From HGM05232 sp036661515 (lineage in GTDB: Bacteria; Bacteroidota; Bacteroidia; Bacteroidales; Muribaculaceae): DNA of 23,680 nt. Below the pieces are notes generated by a model. The model saw only the letters and a list, made by a program, of their open reading frames with translations. It did no database searches and was not told the DNA's origin. How positions within the stretch are numbered: the stretch's first letter is position 1; every line of letters begins with the position of its first letter. Of this stretch, positions 14,832 to 23,626 are shown piece by piece. The stretch spans positions 1 to 23,680 of the forward strand of contig JAVWYO010000030.1 in the NCBI GenBank assembly GCA_036661515.1, read 5' to 3'. The translations under genes and the position numbers were made by a program.

Positions 14832-16040
14832 TTATTTACGTCGTCCTAATAGGTCTTTAAGCCCGTCCATGTCAAATGTAAGAGAGAAACGTAATGTTTG
14901 GTCAAGTGGGCTACTTTGAGCCGTTGCAATCATATATGCAGCATCAAGTCTTACTACATTAAGTGAGAACCCAGCACCAAATCCGAAATATTGGCGATTG
15001 CCTTTGTATTGATTCTCATGAAAGTATCCAGCACGAAGGAAGAATTGCTGATTGTAGTTATACTCTGCACCAATAGAAAAGTTTATTTCTTTTAGTTCTT
15101 CTTTAAAACCGCCAGGGGCATCAGAGAAAGATTTAAAAATACCTGTAATAGGTGACATATCTTTCCATTTTTGGAGTTCATCTTCATATTGTGCTTGTCC
15201 ATTAACATCATTAGGGAAATCGGAAAGTCGAGGACGTGTTGGGACTAAAAGTTTATTGAAATCTAAAGAAATAGCAATATTGTTATAGTCAGCAATAGGA
15301 AATGTAAATGTAGTACCAAGTTTTAAGTTTGTAGGTAAGAAAGCGACATCGGTACCTCCATTGTAAGAGACTTTAGTACCTATATTGGATATATTCCAAC
15401 CCCACGACCATTGGCACTCGCTACGCCCTATCATAGGATATGTAGTGAAGAATCCTGATACATCGGCAGCAAAGGCAGATGCACCAGTAGATTGCTCGCC
15501 AGAATAAGTATCTCCATATCCGAGATCAGAAAATATATATCGTAATACTACACCCATAGAAAATTTCTCGGATAGCTTGCGTGAATATCCGACATCAAAT
15601 GATAATTCGTAAGGATTTATCGATGATGTAGGTGCTGCATCAGCATCGGTAAGATTTATTTCACCAAGCGAGAAATATCGCAATGATGCACTCACTGCTT
15701 GATTGTCGCCACTTCCTAATTTCCAGTATCCAGCAAGATTTGCAAGATAAATGTCGTTAACAAGTTTTCGGAGCCACGGAGTGTAAGATAGAGTTACCGA
15801 GGCACGGCTATAAGCAAAGGCGTACTTTGAAGGGTTCCAAAATTGAGAGTTAGCATCGGGGTCGGTAGCCGCACCAATATCACCCATAGATGCACCACGA
15901 GCATCGGGCGCAATGCTTAAAGATGTAACACCAGTAGATACTGGGTTAAATTCATTTTTAGCATCTTCAGCCATAGCTACGCTATTAGCGAATAGGAATG
16001 ATGCAATTATAATAAAGATTGATAATCCTGTTTTTGTCAT
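14832..16040 (-). CDS. porV: Type IX secretion outer membrane shuttle protein PorV (LptO)
   Basis: PorV is an outer membrane beta-barrel of the FadL type that carries folded T9SS cargo from the translocon to the PorU sortase on the cell surface. The 402-residue protein has a signal peptide cut after about Ala24 (VAMA-EDA). The N-terminal segment TGVTSLSIAPDARGASMGDI (37-56) and FWNPSKYAFA are the family signature, and alternating beta strands fill the rest. The C-terminus LLGRRK is unlike the aromatic end of many barrels but fits the family. It follows porU by 47 bases; porU and porV are also adjacent in Porphyromonas gingivalis. Confidence 0.95.
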   Translation of the reverse strand: MTKTGLSIFIIIASFLFANSVAMAEDAKNEFNPVSTGVTSLSIAPDARGASMGDIGAATDPDANSQFWNPSKYAFAYSRASVTLSYTPWLRKLVNDIYLANLAGYWKLGSGDNQAVSASLRYFSLGEINLTDADAAPTSSINPYELSFDVGYSRKLSEKFSMGVVLRYIFSDLGYGDTYSGEQSTGASAFAADVSGFFTTYPMIGRSECQWSWGWNISNIGTKVSYNGGTDVAFLPTNLKLGTTFTFPIADYNNIAISLDFNKLLVPTRPRLSDFPNDVNGQAQYEDELQKWKDMSPITGIFKSFSDAPGGFKEELKEINFSIGAEYNYNQQFFLRAGYFHENQYKGNRQYFGFGAGFSLNVVRLDAAYMIATAQSSPLDQTLRFSLTFDMDGLKDLLGRRK

Positions 16041-16087
16041 TAGAATGTAGTTTCCATTACTAATACTTAAACTTAAATTTAGTGGTT

Positions 16088-19000
16088 TTATTGCTTAATA
16101 ACGACAATTTTTTTAGTATCAGTATGCCCGTATTGGTTGTTACTCTTTATTATAGCATTAAAAGTATATATTCCTTCGCCTATTCTATTCCCTTTTATGT
16201 CGGTCAAGTTCCATTCATACGGGAATGATGTGGTTGCCTTTGTCCATACTAAATTATTATTTGCGTCAAACACTTTAATCGTCACTTCAGGCGTTGCCGA
16301 GTTATATTCATGATTGAGAATAAATGTTGCTTTTTCACGAGCTGGCGATTCTTCGACATCGAGAGTAGAAGCAGGATTTGGAGGTAAGATATAAAACGAA
16401 ATTGAAGACGTAGCGTTATTTCCAGCCAAATCATTGATACTAAAATCTAATGTGTGGTGTCCAAAGGTTAAGTCCTTAAGCGGATATGAAATGCGCCCCG
16501 TCTTTTCACTACTTATAGACGAGTAGTAATTTGTAATATCGGGGAATGTGATATTTTTGTCAAGAGTTAAACGCATAGCTTCACCAATTGTAGATTTTGT
16601 ATTGATTGCCACATTATCATTGAAATACACATAAATCTGATTGTCTGATGAATCAAAGACATCGCCATCGCAAAACTTATCGTTATTAATATACATCGCC
16701 GTTATTTCGGGTGCTTGAGTATCGATAATAGCCGTACTTTGATCAAATTTCTTCATTATGATATTTTGATTACTACAATTGACAATATCATTTGTTGCAA
16801 CGTCGTGAGCAAATAACCTTAATGTTACTTTTTCATCTGAAGCAAAGCAATTTCGAGGGACAATCATTTTAACAGAAAATGCGCCATTAACAACCGTTGC
16901 CGAACTTTGATTTAAGGCATCGTTTTGGAAATATATAGACCGCACCCCGTCACCAAAGCTAAGATTGACATCTTTAAAATATACTTTTTTATCATAAAGA
17001 GATGCCGTAATAGGTCCATTAAAATTAGCATTCATTGTGCCATCTTCATTTAAAACAGAACCCTTAATAACGACTTCGGACATGGGAGATATAGCAGCAA
17101 GTTCGGGCGAAATATCGTTAATTGTATTAATTTTTATCGTTGACTTCGGATATATTAATTTCATTGCAGGGTCACCAAAAAGGATAAAATTTAGCTTATT
17201 GAGATTTGGCTCAGCAAATACTAATTTTGATTTCATATTGGCAGCACCAATAGATGAGTAACTTCCATCGCTATTCTTAGTTAATAAGGCACTGATAAAT
17301 GCTCTGTTTAGCTTATCATTTTCAGTAGCGCTAACCGAGCGAGCCGATGCCATGCAAGCAATAGCACCGCCATTAGATGCGTGAAACATATCTTCGGCAA
17401 TACCGCGAGTGTCACTGTCGAAGCGTGCTACATCACAAGTCGCAAGAGAGAAAAGCGGGATATTAGAGGTCTTGGCTGACTTAACATCTTCTTTGCGCCA
17501 TAATCCTATCGTTTGAGATAAAGCAATGGGGCTACCATGCCCAACGTATGTGACTAATAGTTGACCATCAACAATAAATCGATGTATTTTTTCACGAGCA
17601 ACGTCGGCGTAATTATTGATAAGAGGGAATGCCTCAGAATACACCTTATTGACTTGCATATTTAAAGAAAGAGTTTCATTAACAAGCTTTTCAACTCCTT
17701 CTCCTTGATACATGTGTAATCCTTCATCGCCTTTGTCACAAATAATTAACATATTGTTACGCCAATTCTCATAAGAGCTATTCTTCATGTAATTTATTAG
17801 CTTAGACACTGCATTATCGGCCTCTTGAACATTTGTTACAGGCATGCGCCCAACAGCTATATTTACATTTTCATGAATTATGTTTCCGCCCGAATTATCA
17901 GATAAGAAAGCAAAATAGTCATCGGTAGTAAATGACATACTTTCATCGTTACTGGCATCGCTCTGATATGTTAATAGTAGATTATCACCTTTATTTCCGA
18001 TTAGTTTGCGGTTATCATAGCTTCCACCACCAAACAGGAGCAAATATTTAAACTTTATAGGGTCTTTATCCCATAACATTTTAGCAAATTTGCGATAAGC
18101 AGTAGCATCTGGCGTTCCTGATGAGAATTCATTAAAAATTGAATTTTGATCAACGACAGCAACATCTAAGGCATCGGCAGTCTTATGATAATCGGCAAGT
18201 TTCTGTGCAATTGGCAAGAAATCGTGCGTGGTGATAATGACCATATCAGGAACAGCCATTCCATGAAGGTCTTGATTAATAACTTCTCCAGCATTTTCAA
18301 CTTTCAAAAGCTGACGTGATGGATTAAATGCAATGAATTGCGTCCATGCAGCAGACTTTTGTGTGGAACAAGATGCTTGAAAAGAACCATCATTATTACT
18401 CTTAGATTCGAGTGCATATTGATGAGGATTTTGGGCATCATTAATATTCCAAAGGACAGTATTTGCATCGGCATCAGTGATTACTATTTTATCATAGACA
18501 CTAATGTGACTAAAGCCCATTCGCTGTTGATTAATACCATTGAGCAAAGTATTATGACGTTTATAAGTGAAAATAATGTAGTCGTTCTTTATAGATTTTA
18601 CAACACCCGAACAGTCAACGCCTATTTTCACATTTGCCTTTACTGGCGATAACTTGGGGGTAAAATATACATAAGGAGAACTACTATTGAAATACACATA
18701 ATGGCTTGACGCTGCACGAATAATATCATTATTGTTGACAAATGTAACATTTTCACCATTTATCGATGTCGTAATTCGTCCATCTGAGGTTGCAGACAAT
18801 GCCACAGCAACATTTACTATTAGCTGACTACCCTCAACAAAATTTGGCATCTCCATAGGAATAGAGATGCTTCGCTCTGCTGTAAAATCTTCACCAAGGA
18901 ATTGTTTTCCAGTAGAACTAAGCGACATTTCTTCTTTTTCATGATAGGCATAATCGAAACTTTCACTGATGTTATAAACGCCATTATTTGGATTACTAAT

Positions 19001-19453
19001 TACATCTATAAGGAGTTCTTGATATTTTGAATCATCGGTTAAGAAATAGTATCCTTTTGTGGAATAAGGGTTTAATGATGGTACATATCTTGGGGCAGAA
19101 CTTGCTGCTCCTAATAAATAAATATCTTTTGCGCTACGTCCATAAAAGCATATTTTGTTGCTGGTGCGAAGTATCGGAAGTTGCACAACATCATCAATAG
19201 AGTTTGAGGCTTTTAGCTCTTCGGGAATCGCTGTTCCTCCATACCCAAATAAGCGCACTTTAGCAGGATTACTAAAACCAAATTGAATTAATTCATCATT
19301 AGTTATTTCATAAACACCGTTTTCGGGGATTGCAATTTTCACCCATTTACCCGACGCTAATTTAGAATTTGCAGCATAAAATGCCGTATCAAATGCCATT
19401 GAAGTGTTTATTGTTGCTAATAAAGCAATAAATGCTAATACTATGTGTTTCAT
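16088..19453 (-). CDS. porU: Type IX secretion system sortase PorU
   Basis: PorU removes the C-terminal signal from T9SS cargo and joins the cargo to A-LPS at the cell surface. The protein has 1121 residues with a signal peptide (1-20, ending TSMA). A beta-rich N-terminal region (about 25-395) precedes a gingipain-like peptidase C25 domain (about 400-770). The catalytic His639 lies in TYVGHGSP and Cys673 in SLATCDVARFDSDT, followed by AEDMFHASNGGAIACMASAR. Ig-like beta domains follow, and the last ~85 residues form a T9SS C-terminal domain of their own with a W-x-x-x-x-x-x-G-x-x-I-G-E-G-I-Y motif and a final KKIVVIKQ. Both catalytic residues are present, so it should be active. It starts 42 bases after the stop of the FAH-family gene. 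Confidence 0.96.
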   Translation of the reverse strand: MKHIVLAFIALLATINTSMAFDTAFYAANSKLASGKWVKIAIPENGVYEITNDELIQFGFSNPAKVRLFGYGGTAIPEELKASNSIDDVVQLPILRTSNKICFYGRSAKDIYLLGAASSAPRYVPSLNPYSTKGYYFLTDDSKYQELLIDVISNPNNGVYNISESFDYAYHEKEEMSLSSTGKQFLGEDFTAERSISIPMEMPNFVEGSQLIVNVAVALSATSDGRITTSINGENVTFVNNNDIIRAASSHYVYFNSSSPYVYFTPKLSPVKANVKIGVDCSGVVKSIKNDYIIFTYKRHNTLLNGINQQRMGFSHISVYDKIVITDADANTVLWNINDAQNPHQYALESKSNNDGSFQASCSTQKSAAWTQFIAFNPSRQLLKVENAGEVINQDLHGMAVPDMVIITTHDFLPIAQKLADYHKTADALDVAVVDQNSIFNEFSSGTPDATAYRKFAKMLWDKDPIKFKYLLLFGGGSYDNRKLIGNKGDNLLLTYQSDASNDESMSFTTDDYFAFLSDNSGGNIIHENVNIAVGRMPVTNVQEADNAVSKLINYMKNSSYENWRNNMLIICDKGDEGLHMYQGEGVEKLVNETLSLNMQVNKVYSEAFPLINNYADVAREKIHRFIVDGQLLVTYVGHGSPIALSQTIGLWRKEDVKSAKTSNIPLFSLATCDVARFDSDTRGIAEDMFHASNGGAIACMASARSVSATENDKLNRAFISALLTKNSDGSYSSIGAANMKSKLVFAEPNLNKLNFILFGDPAMKLIYPKSTIKINTINDISPELAAISPMSEVVIKGSVLNEDGTMNANFNGPITASLYDKKVYFKDVNLSFGDGVRSIYFQNDALNQSSATVVNGAFSVKMIVPRNCFASDEKVTLRLFAHDVATNDIVNCSNQNIIMKKFDQSTAIIDTQAPEITAMYINNDKFCDGDVFDSSDNQIYVYFNDNVAINTKSTIGEAMRLTLDKNITFPDITNYYSSISSEKTGRISYPLKDLTFGHHTLDFSINDLAGNNATSSISFYILPPNPASTLDVEESPAREKATFILNHEYNSATPEVTIKVFDANNNLVWTKATTSFPYEWNLTDIKGNRIGEGIYTFNAIIKSNNQYGHTDTKKIVVIKQ

Positions 19454-19495
19454 ATCAATCTATATTAAAAAAGAGTGATTATTCTTGGTACTTAT

Positions 19496-20092
19496 CTATT
19501 TAACTCTAAAATTCAAGACTTCAGAGTTATTAATTTTTGCAGTAATTACGTCATCAATTTCCATTTTTATTGCCACATCGGGGCAACCAGTGAATATAAT
19601 ATCACCAATTTTCATCGTGAAGAATTGGCTTAAATATTCTATTTGGCTGTCAATTTTCATGCACATATCTTTTGTAGTTCCAATAAATACTTCTTTATTA
19701 TTAATCGAGGAACTAAAAGGTAGGTCATTAACATCGTAGAAATTTTCTACGGGAATAAAATTGCCAATAATAGCAGCACTATCAAACGCTTGTGCCGTTG
19801 CACAAGTCGTTCCAAAATCCTTAAATTGAGCCTCTAAGTCACATGCTTTTACTGAAAGGCCAACTGTGATAGCATCATAATATCTCGGTGCAAACTTCTT
19901 AGCAATGTTTTTACCCAATCGATTGATGCGCACAACTACCGAAGTATTAAAACGGAAATCATTAGCAAAGTTTGGAATAAAGAAAGGCTTTCCGTCCTTT
20001 AAAATAGCAGAATCGGTCATAAGATACACCGCAGGCGCATTTGCGAGGCAGCTATCGGCATGATAATTATCGTTTAAGCATATTACTTTCAC
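19496..20092 (-). CDS. FAH-family protein with degraded metal site
   Basis: A 198-residue protein of the fumarylacetoacetate hydrolase fold, recognisable by DGKPFFIPNF (33-42), VVVRINRLGKNIA (52-64), YYDAITVG (71-78), IGNFIPVE and FFTMKIGDIIFTG (157-169). In active members the stretch before VVRINRLGK carries an E-x-E pair; here it is Asn49-Thr50-Ser51. The Asp expected in the next motif is Ser80 (GLSVKACD), the Lys before P-D-S-A is Met25, and the TGTPxGVG end reads TGCPDVAI. The metal site therefore seems lost. The gene overlaps the end of rex by four bases (ATGA type), so the two are translationally coupled. It may be a non-catalytic FAH relative; the comparison uses remembered family patterns and needs an alignment. 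Confidence 0.85.
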   Translation of the reverse strand: MKVICLNDNYHADSCLANAPAVYLMTDSAILKDGKPFFIPNFANDFRFNTSVVVRINRLGKNIAKKFAPRYYDAITVGLSVKACDLEAQFKDFGTTCATAQAFDSAAIIGNFIPVENFYDVNDLPFSSSINNKEVFIGTTKDMCMKIDSQIEYLSQFFTMKIGDIIFTGCPDVAIKMEIDDVITAKINNSEVLNFRVK

Positions 20093-20748
20093 TTATTCTT
20101 GTCTATTTTGGCACCCATACGGTTATACATTACCGCTAAGTGTGCATATATTGATGTATTTTGAATAACAATGTTCTCATTAGCTTTTATACGAAATGGA
20201 GTGAAGTTCCACACAGCTTTGAGCCCACCAGCTACCATGTCGTCGGTGGCTTCTTGAGCGTGCTCAACGGGAACAGCGAGGATTCCAATTTCGGCTTGAA
20301 ATTCCTTTTGTCGCATAGCAAGTTCTGATATATGAAATATTGGAACACCACAGATATTTTGTCCAACGAGTTCTTCTTTTGTGTCAAATCCAGCTACAAT
20401 CCTAAGTCCATATTGAGATAACCCAGAGTCTTGAATTAAAGCAGCCCCCAAGCTACCAACACCTATCATGAATGTACTATGTTCCTTTTTGAATCCTAAG
20501 AAATCGACTAATTCTTTGACCAATGTGTTTACTTCATATCCTATGCGTGTCTTCCCTTTAATATTAAGGAAAGAGAGATCTTTAGCAATTTGTGACGCAT
20601 CAACATTAATTTCTTTGGAAATTTGTGTTGACGAGACATATTCAACATTTCTTGTCTTGAGCAGATTTACATAAGCCAAGTACCAAGGGAGCCGCCTAAG
20701 AGTAGGCTCTGGCAATATTACCTTGATTATGTTCTTTTCCTCTGCCAT
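20089..20748 (-). CDS. rex: Redox-sensing transcriptional repressor Rex
   Basis: Rex is a dimeric repressor released from DNA when NADH binds, so it reports the NADH/NAD ratio. The 219-residue protein has a winged helix (about 10-85) with LPEPTLRRLPWYLAYVNLL and the recognition-helix region SSTQISKEINVDASQIAKDL, followed by a Rossmann domain with GVGSLGAAL (96-104) as the NAD(H) loop. FDTKEELVGQNICGVPIFHI and a C-terminal swap helix complete it. It heads the operon with the FAH-family gene (four-base overlap), porU, porV and ispF. I found no obvious Rex operator in the promoter ahead of it. Confidence 0.96.
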   Translation of the reverse strand: MAEEKNIIKVILPEPTLRRLPWYLAYVNLLKTRNVEYVSSTQISKEINVDASQIAKDLSFLNIKGKTRIGYEVNTLVKELVDFLGFKKEHSTFMIGVGSLGAALIQDSGLSQYGLRIVAGFDTKEELVGQNICGVPIFHISELAMRQKEFQAEIGILAVPVEHAQEATDDMVAGGLKAVWNFTPFRIKANENIVIQNTSIYAHLAVMYNRMGAKIDKNK

Positions 20749-20780
20749 AATTTATTTTTATTTTTTTATATACTGAGGCT

Positions 20781-20812
20781 CAAAATTACGAATTATTATT
20801 TAATGTGCCAAA
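20781..20812 (-). promoter_or_regulatory. Promoter of the rex-porUV-ispF operon
   Basis: On the minus strand TTTG (20812-20809) is followed after 20 bases by TAATTTTG (20788-20781), an exact match to the Bacteroidota -33/-7 pattern. Transcription would start near 20774, giving a leader of about 25 bases to the rex ATG. Confidence 0.7.
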
Positions 20813-20868
20813 TGGTAGTTATTTAAAACAAATTGCTTAAATTATCTTTAGCATATTATTATAACAAG

Positions 20869-20904
20869 CAAAGGCGAGAAACCTATGGAGGAATCGCGCC
20901 TTTG
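20869..20904 (-). terminator. Hairpin after the Bax-inhibitor-1 family gene
   Basis: CAAAGGCG (20869-20876) pairs with CGCCTTTG (20897-20904), and CC-TAT-GG inside the loop can add a small stem. On the minus strand CTTGTTATAATAAT follows. It starts 21 bases after the gene's stop codon and is a likely but weak intrinsic terminator. Confidence 0.5.
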
Positions 20905-20925
20905 TAGTTTTAAGTATTTTAGTGA

Positions 20926-21624
20926 TTAGTTGCGACTTGAGCCAAAGAATCTAAGAAGATATAAGAATAGGTTGACAAAGTCGAGATATAGCATTAAAGC
21001 GCCCATTGTTGCAAGTTTTCCTAAAGCAGCAGGGTCGGTTTGTGCTGCAAGGCGTTTAATCTTCTGTGTGTCCCAAGCAGTTAAGCCAATAAATATTGCG
21101 ACACCAGCAAAGCTGATTAGCCAATCTAATGTGCTATTAGCCATAAACATGTTTACAACGATGCACACTATTAGTCCTATAAGAGCCATTCTCAAGTATG
21201 TTCCCATCTTTGTGAGGTCATTGCTTGTGAAGTAACCGTAGATGCTCATTGCGCCAAATACACCAGCGGTGATGAAGAAAGTCTGTGCTATTGATGTTGT
21301 GGTGTAAGCCATCAATATGATTGAAAATACCGCTCCATTAAGGATTGCATATACATAAAATAGTAGCGTTGCAGTCCCTTCGCTGAGCTTGTTAATAGCT
21401 CCAGAGATTGTAAATACCATCACAAGTTCTCCTATTAGCAGCCCCCAATATATCCAAGTATTTTGAAGCATATAGGTCATTATTTCCTCATTTCCTCCAA
21501 TTACCAATGATGTAGCAGCAGTAACAATTAATGCGAGGAACATTTTAACGTATACACGTTTCATCACTTGCGATACATAAGTATCGATGGTAGCATTTTG
21601 TGAATTTGTTTCGTAATCGTTCAT
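20926..21624 (-). CDS. Bax inhibitor-1/YccA family membrane protein
   Basis: A 232-residue polytopic protein with about seven closely spaced hydrophobic helices from residue 27 to 228 and a polar N-terminus of about 20 residues. Family features are the M-x-x-V-Y-x-K-M-F-x-A-L start of helix 1, GAMSIYGYFTSNDLTKMG (144-161), the FIGLTAWDTQKIKRL stretch with its conserved Asp, and the closing LYLDFVNLFLYLLRFFG. Bacterial members include proteins that leak calcium in a pH-dependent way and E. coli YccA, which modulates FtsH. The role here is not defined by context. It starts 60 bases after argS with no visible promoter between them, so it is probably cotranscribed with argS. Confidence 0.95.
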   Translation of the reverse strand: MNDYETNSQNATIDTYVSQVMKRVYVKMFLALIVTAATSLVIGGNEEIMTYMLQNTWIYWGLLIGELVMVFTISGAINKLSEGTATLLFYVYAILNGAVFSIILMAYTTTSIAQTFFITAGVFGAMSIYGYFTSNDLTKMGTYLRMALIGLIVCIVVNMFMANSTLDWLISFAGVAIFIGLTAWDTQKIKRLAAQTDPAALGKLATMGALMLYLDFVNLFLYLLRFFGSSRN

Positions 21625-21684
21625 AATTTCAATTTTTAGTGCTTTAGTTATAATAAATAAAACGAATAAATACTTAATTTGTTA

Positions 21685-23475
21685 TCACATGCGACTTGGA
21701 ACTTCTATTCCAAGAAGAGACATGCCACGTTTTATGATATTTCCTACGTTCTTTGATAGAAGTATGCGGAATGCGCGAACCTGCTCATCACTTTCTTTAA
21801 GGATTGAATAGTCGTGATAGAATTGATTATATTCTTTGACTAAATCGTAAACATAGTTTGCAATTTGCGCAGGGCTGTAACTCTTTCCAGCTTCTTCTAT
21901 TATACTTGGGAAATCGGCAAGACGTTGTATTATAGCAATCTCCTTTTCATTTGGCTGAATGCCATTGAAATCTACATTCATATCAATGTTAGCTTCGCTT
22001 GTTTTACGAAGTACTGATTGAATGCGTGCGTAGGTGTATTGAATAAATGGACCTGTGTTACCATTAAAATCGATAGATTCTTTAGGGTTGAAAGTCATAT
22101 TTTTACGCGGGTCAACCTTTAGAATAAAGTATTTCAATGCACCAAGACCTATAATTCGAGATATGTCGTTAGCTTCAGCCTCAGAGCAATTACTAAGTTT
22201 TCCCATCTCGGCAGATGTCTCTTTTGCCGTAGTAATCATTTCGTCCATTAAGTCATCGGCATCGACAACTGTTCCTTCACGTGATTTCATCTTTCCCTCA
22301 GGGAGTTCTACCATGCCATACGAGAAGTGGACGAGGTCTTTACCCCACTTAAATCCGAGCTTATCAAGAAGTAGCGAAAGGACTTGGAAGTGATAATTCT
22401 GCTCGTTACCCACTACATATATCATTTTATCTATTGGATAATCTTGATAGCGTAGTTTTGCAGTGCCAATATCTTGAGTCATATACACCGATGTACCGTC
22501 ACCACGAAGTAATAGCTTATGGTCGAGCCCATCAGCCGTAAGATCAGCCCACACCGAGCCATCATCTTTTCGATACATTATGCCATTTTCTATACCTTCG
22601 AGAACTTTATCCTTACCTTCGAGATATGTGTTACTCTCATAATATATTTTGTCGAAATTTACGCCCATTCGACTATATGTTTCATCAAATCCAGCATATA
22701 CCCACTCATTCATCATCTGCCAAATACTGCGAACATTTTGATCGCCAGTTTCCCACAAGCGTAGCATTTCGCGAGCTTCGAGCATCAGTTTCGAGCTTTT
22801 TTCAGCATCTTCTTGCGATAATCCACTCTCAATTAGCGCTTTAATTTCAGCTTTATATTTTTTATCAAAAAGAACATAAAAATCACCGATAAGGTGATCT
22901 CCTTTTTTCCCTGCCTTCGAGGGTGTGATTCCATCGCCCCACTTTTGCCATGCAAGCATTGACTTACAAATGTGAATGCCTCGATCGTTGACAATATTTG
23001 TTTTCACAACTTTATAGCCATTAGCTTTCATTATTTCTGAAAGGCTAAAGCCTAATAGATTATTGCGCACATGCCCAAGATGAAGTGGCTTATTTGTATT
23101 TGGCGATGAATATTCAATCATCACCAATTCGCTATCTGGTGTTTCTGCCTTGAACCCATAATCTGGGGTTTCGTTGATGTGGATAAGCACTCCAGCCCAA
23201 AAAGCAGGTTCTATTGTGATGTTAAGGAACCCCTTAATCACATTAAAATCCTTAACCGCATTACAATTATCGAGCATATACTGCCCTATTTCTTGCGCTG
23301 TTATTTCAGGATTTTTGCGTGATGCTTTTAGAAAAGGAAATACTACAATTGTGAGATTACCCTCAAATTCTTTTTTAGTAGTTTGAGGAGTAATACTCGA
23401 CGGCAAAATATCAACACCGTAAAGGGCTTTGACGGCATCGGCAGTAGCTTGGGATATTATATTATCAATTGACAT
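21685..23475 (-). CDS. argS: Arginyl-tRNA synthetase
   Basis: A class I synthetase of 596 residues that charges tRNA-Arg. The N-terminal domain (1-110) contacts the tRNA elbow. The HIGH motif is HLGH (132-135) in SSPNTNKPLHLGHVRNNLLG, and the KMSKS-like loop is KMKSREG (395-401), preceded by YGMVELPEG. Residues around 430-475 include the KYFILKVDPRKNMTFNPKE segment usual in ArgRS, and the C-terminal anticodon-binding helices end in LLGIEVPSRM. The ATG is chosen because a complete promoter lies just upstream, with room for a leader of about 14 bases. Confidence 0.98.
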   Translation of the reverse strand: MSIDNIISQATADAVKALYGVDILPSSITPQTTKKEFEGNLTIVVFPFLKASRKNPEITAQEIGQYMLDNCNAVKDFNVIKGFLNITIEPAFWAGVLIHINETPDYGFKAETPDSELVMIEYSSPNTNKPLHLGHVRNNLLGFSLSEIMKANGYKVVKTNIVNDRGIHICKSMLAWQKWGDGITPSKAGKKGDHLIGDFYVLFDKKYKAEIKALIESGLSQEDAEKSSKLMLEAREMLRLWETGDQNVRSIWQMMNEWVYAGFDETYSRMGVNFDKIYYESNTYLEGKDKVLEGIENGIMYRKDDGSVWADLTADGLDHKLLLRGDGTSVYMTQDIGTAKLRYQDYPIDKMIYVVGNEQNYHFQVLSLLLDKLGFKWGKDLVHFSYGMVELPEGKMKSREGTVVDADDLMDEMITTAKETSAEMGKLSNCSEAEANDISRIIGLGALKYFILKVDPRKNMTFNPKESIDFNGNTGPFIQYTYARIQSVLRKTSEANIDMNVDFNGIQPNEKEIAIIQRLADFPSIIEEAGKSYSPAQIANYVYDLVKEYNQFYHDYSILKESDEQVRAFRILLSKNVGNIIKRGMSLLGIEVPSRM

Positions 23476-23476
23476 A

Positions 23477-23494
23477 CTCTTAATGTTTTAAGAG
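23477..23494 (-). promoter_or_regulatory. Inverted repeat at the argS transcript start
   Basis: CTCTTAA (23477-23483) and TTAAGAG (23488-23494) are exact reverse complements around a 4-base spacer, one base upstream of the argS ATG. It overlaps the predicted start site of transcription, so it could be an operator or a small 5' stem. Confidence 0.4.
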
Positions 23495-23496
23495 AA

Positions 23497-23529
23497 CAAA
23501 GATAGTGCAAAACTTAGGAATATAGCAAA
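23497..23529 (-). promoter_or_regulatory. Promoter of argS
   Basis: On the minus strand TTTG (23529-23526) and TATCTTTG (23504-23497) are separated by 21 bases, matching the Bacteroidota consensus. Transcription would start near 23490. Confidence 0.68.
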
Positions 23530-23601
23530 TAAACGATTAATGAAACACGTTTCGCAGCAAAAAAAGATTGATTTTAGTTTTCTGAATTTTAATAAAATAT
23601 C

Positions 23602-23609
23602 TATCTTTG
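23602..23609 (+). promoter_or_regulatory. -7 box of the tRNA-Pro gene
   Basis: TATCTTTG lies 17 bases before the first base of the tRNA and fits TAnnTTTG exactly. No TTTG is found at -33. Confidence 0.55.
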
Positions 23610-23626
23610 CACCACTTTAACCGCAT

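Noticed and set aside
19496..20092. Active fumarylacetoacetase or 2-hydroxyhepta-2,4-diene-dioate isomerase
   Set aside because: The expected E-x-E pair, Asp and Lys are replaced, so an enzyme name would overstate the evidence.
20749..20925. Rex operator for self-regulation
   Set aside because: I looked for TTGTGA/TCACAA-like dyads on both strands ahead of rex and saw none.
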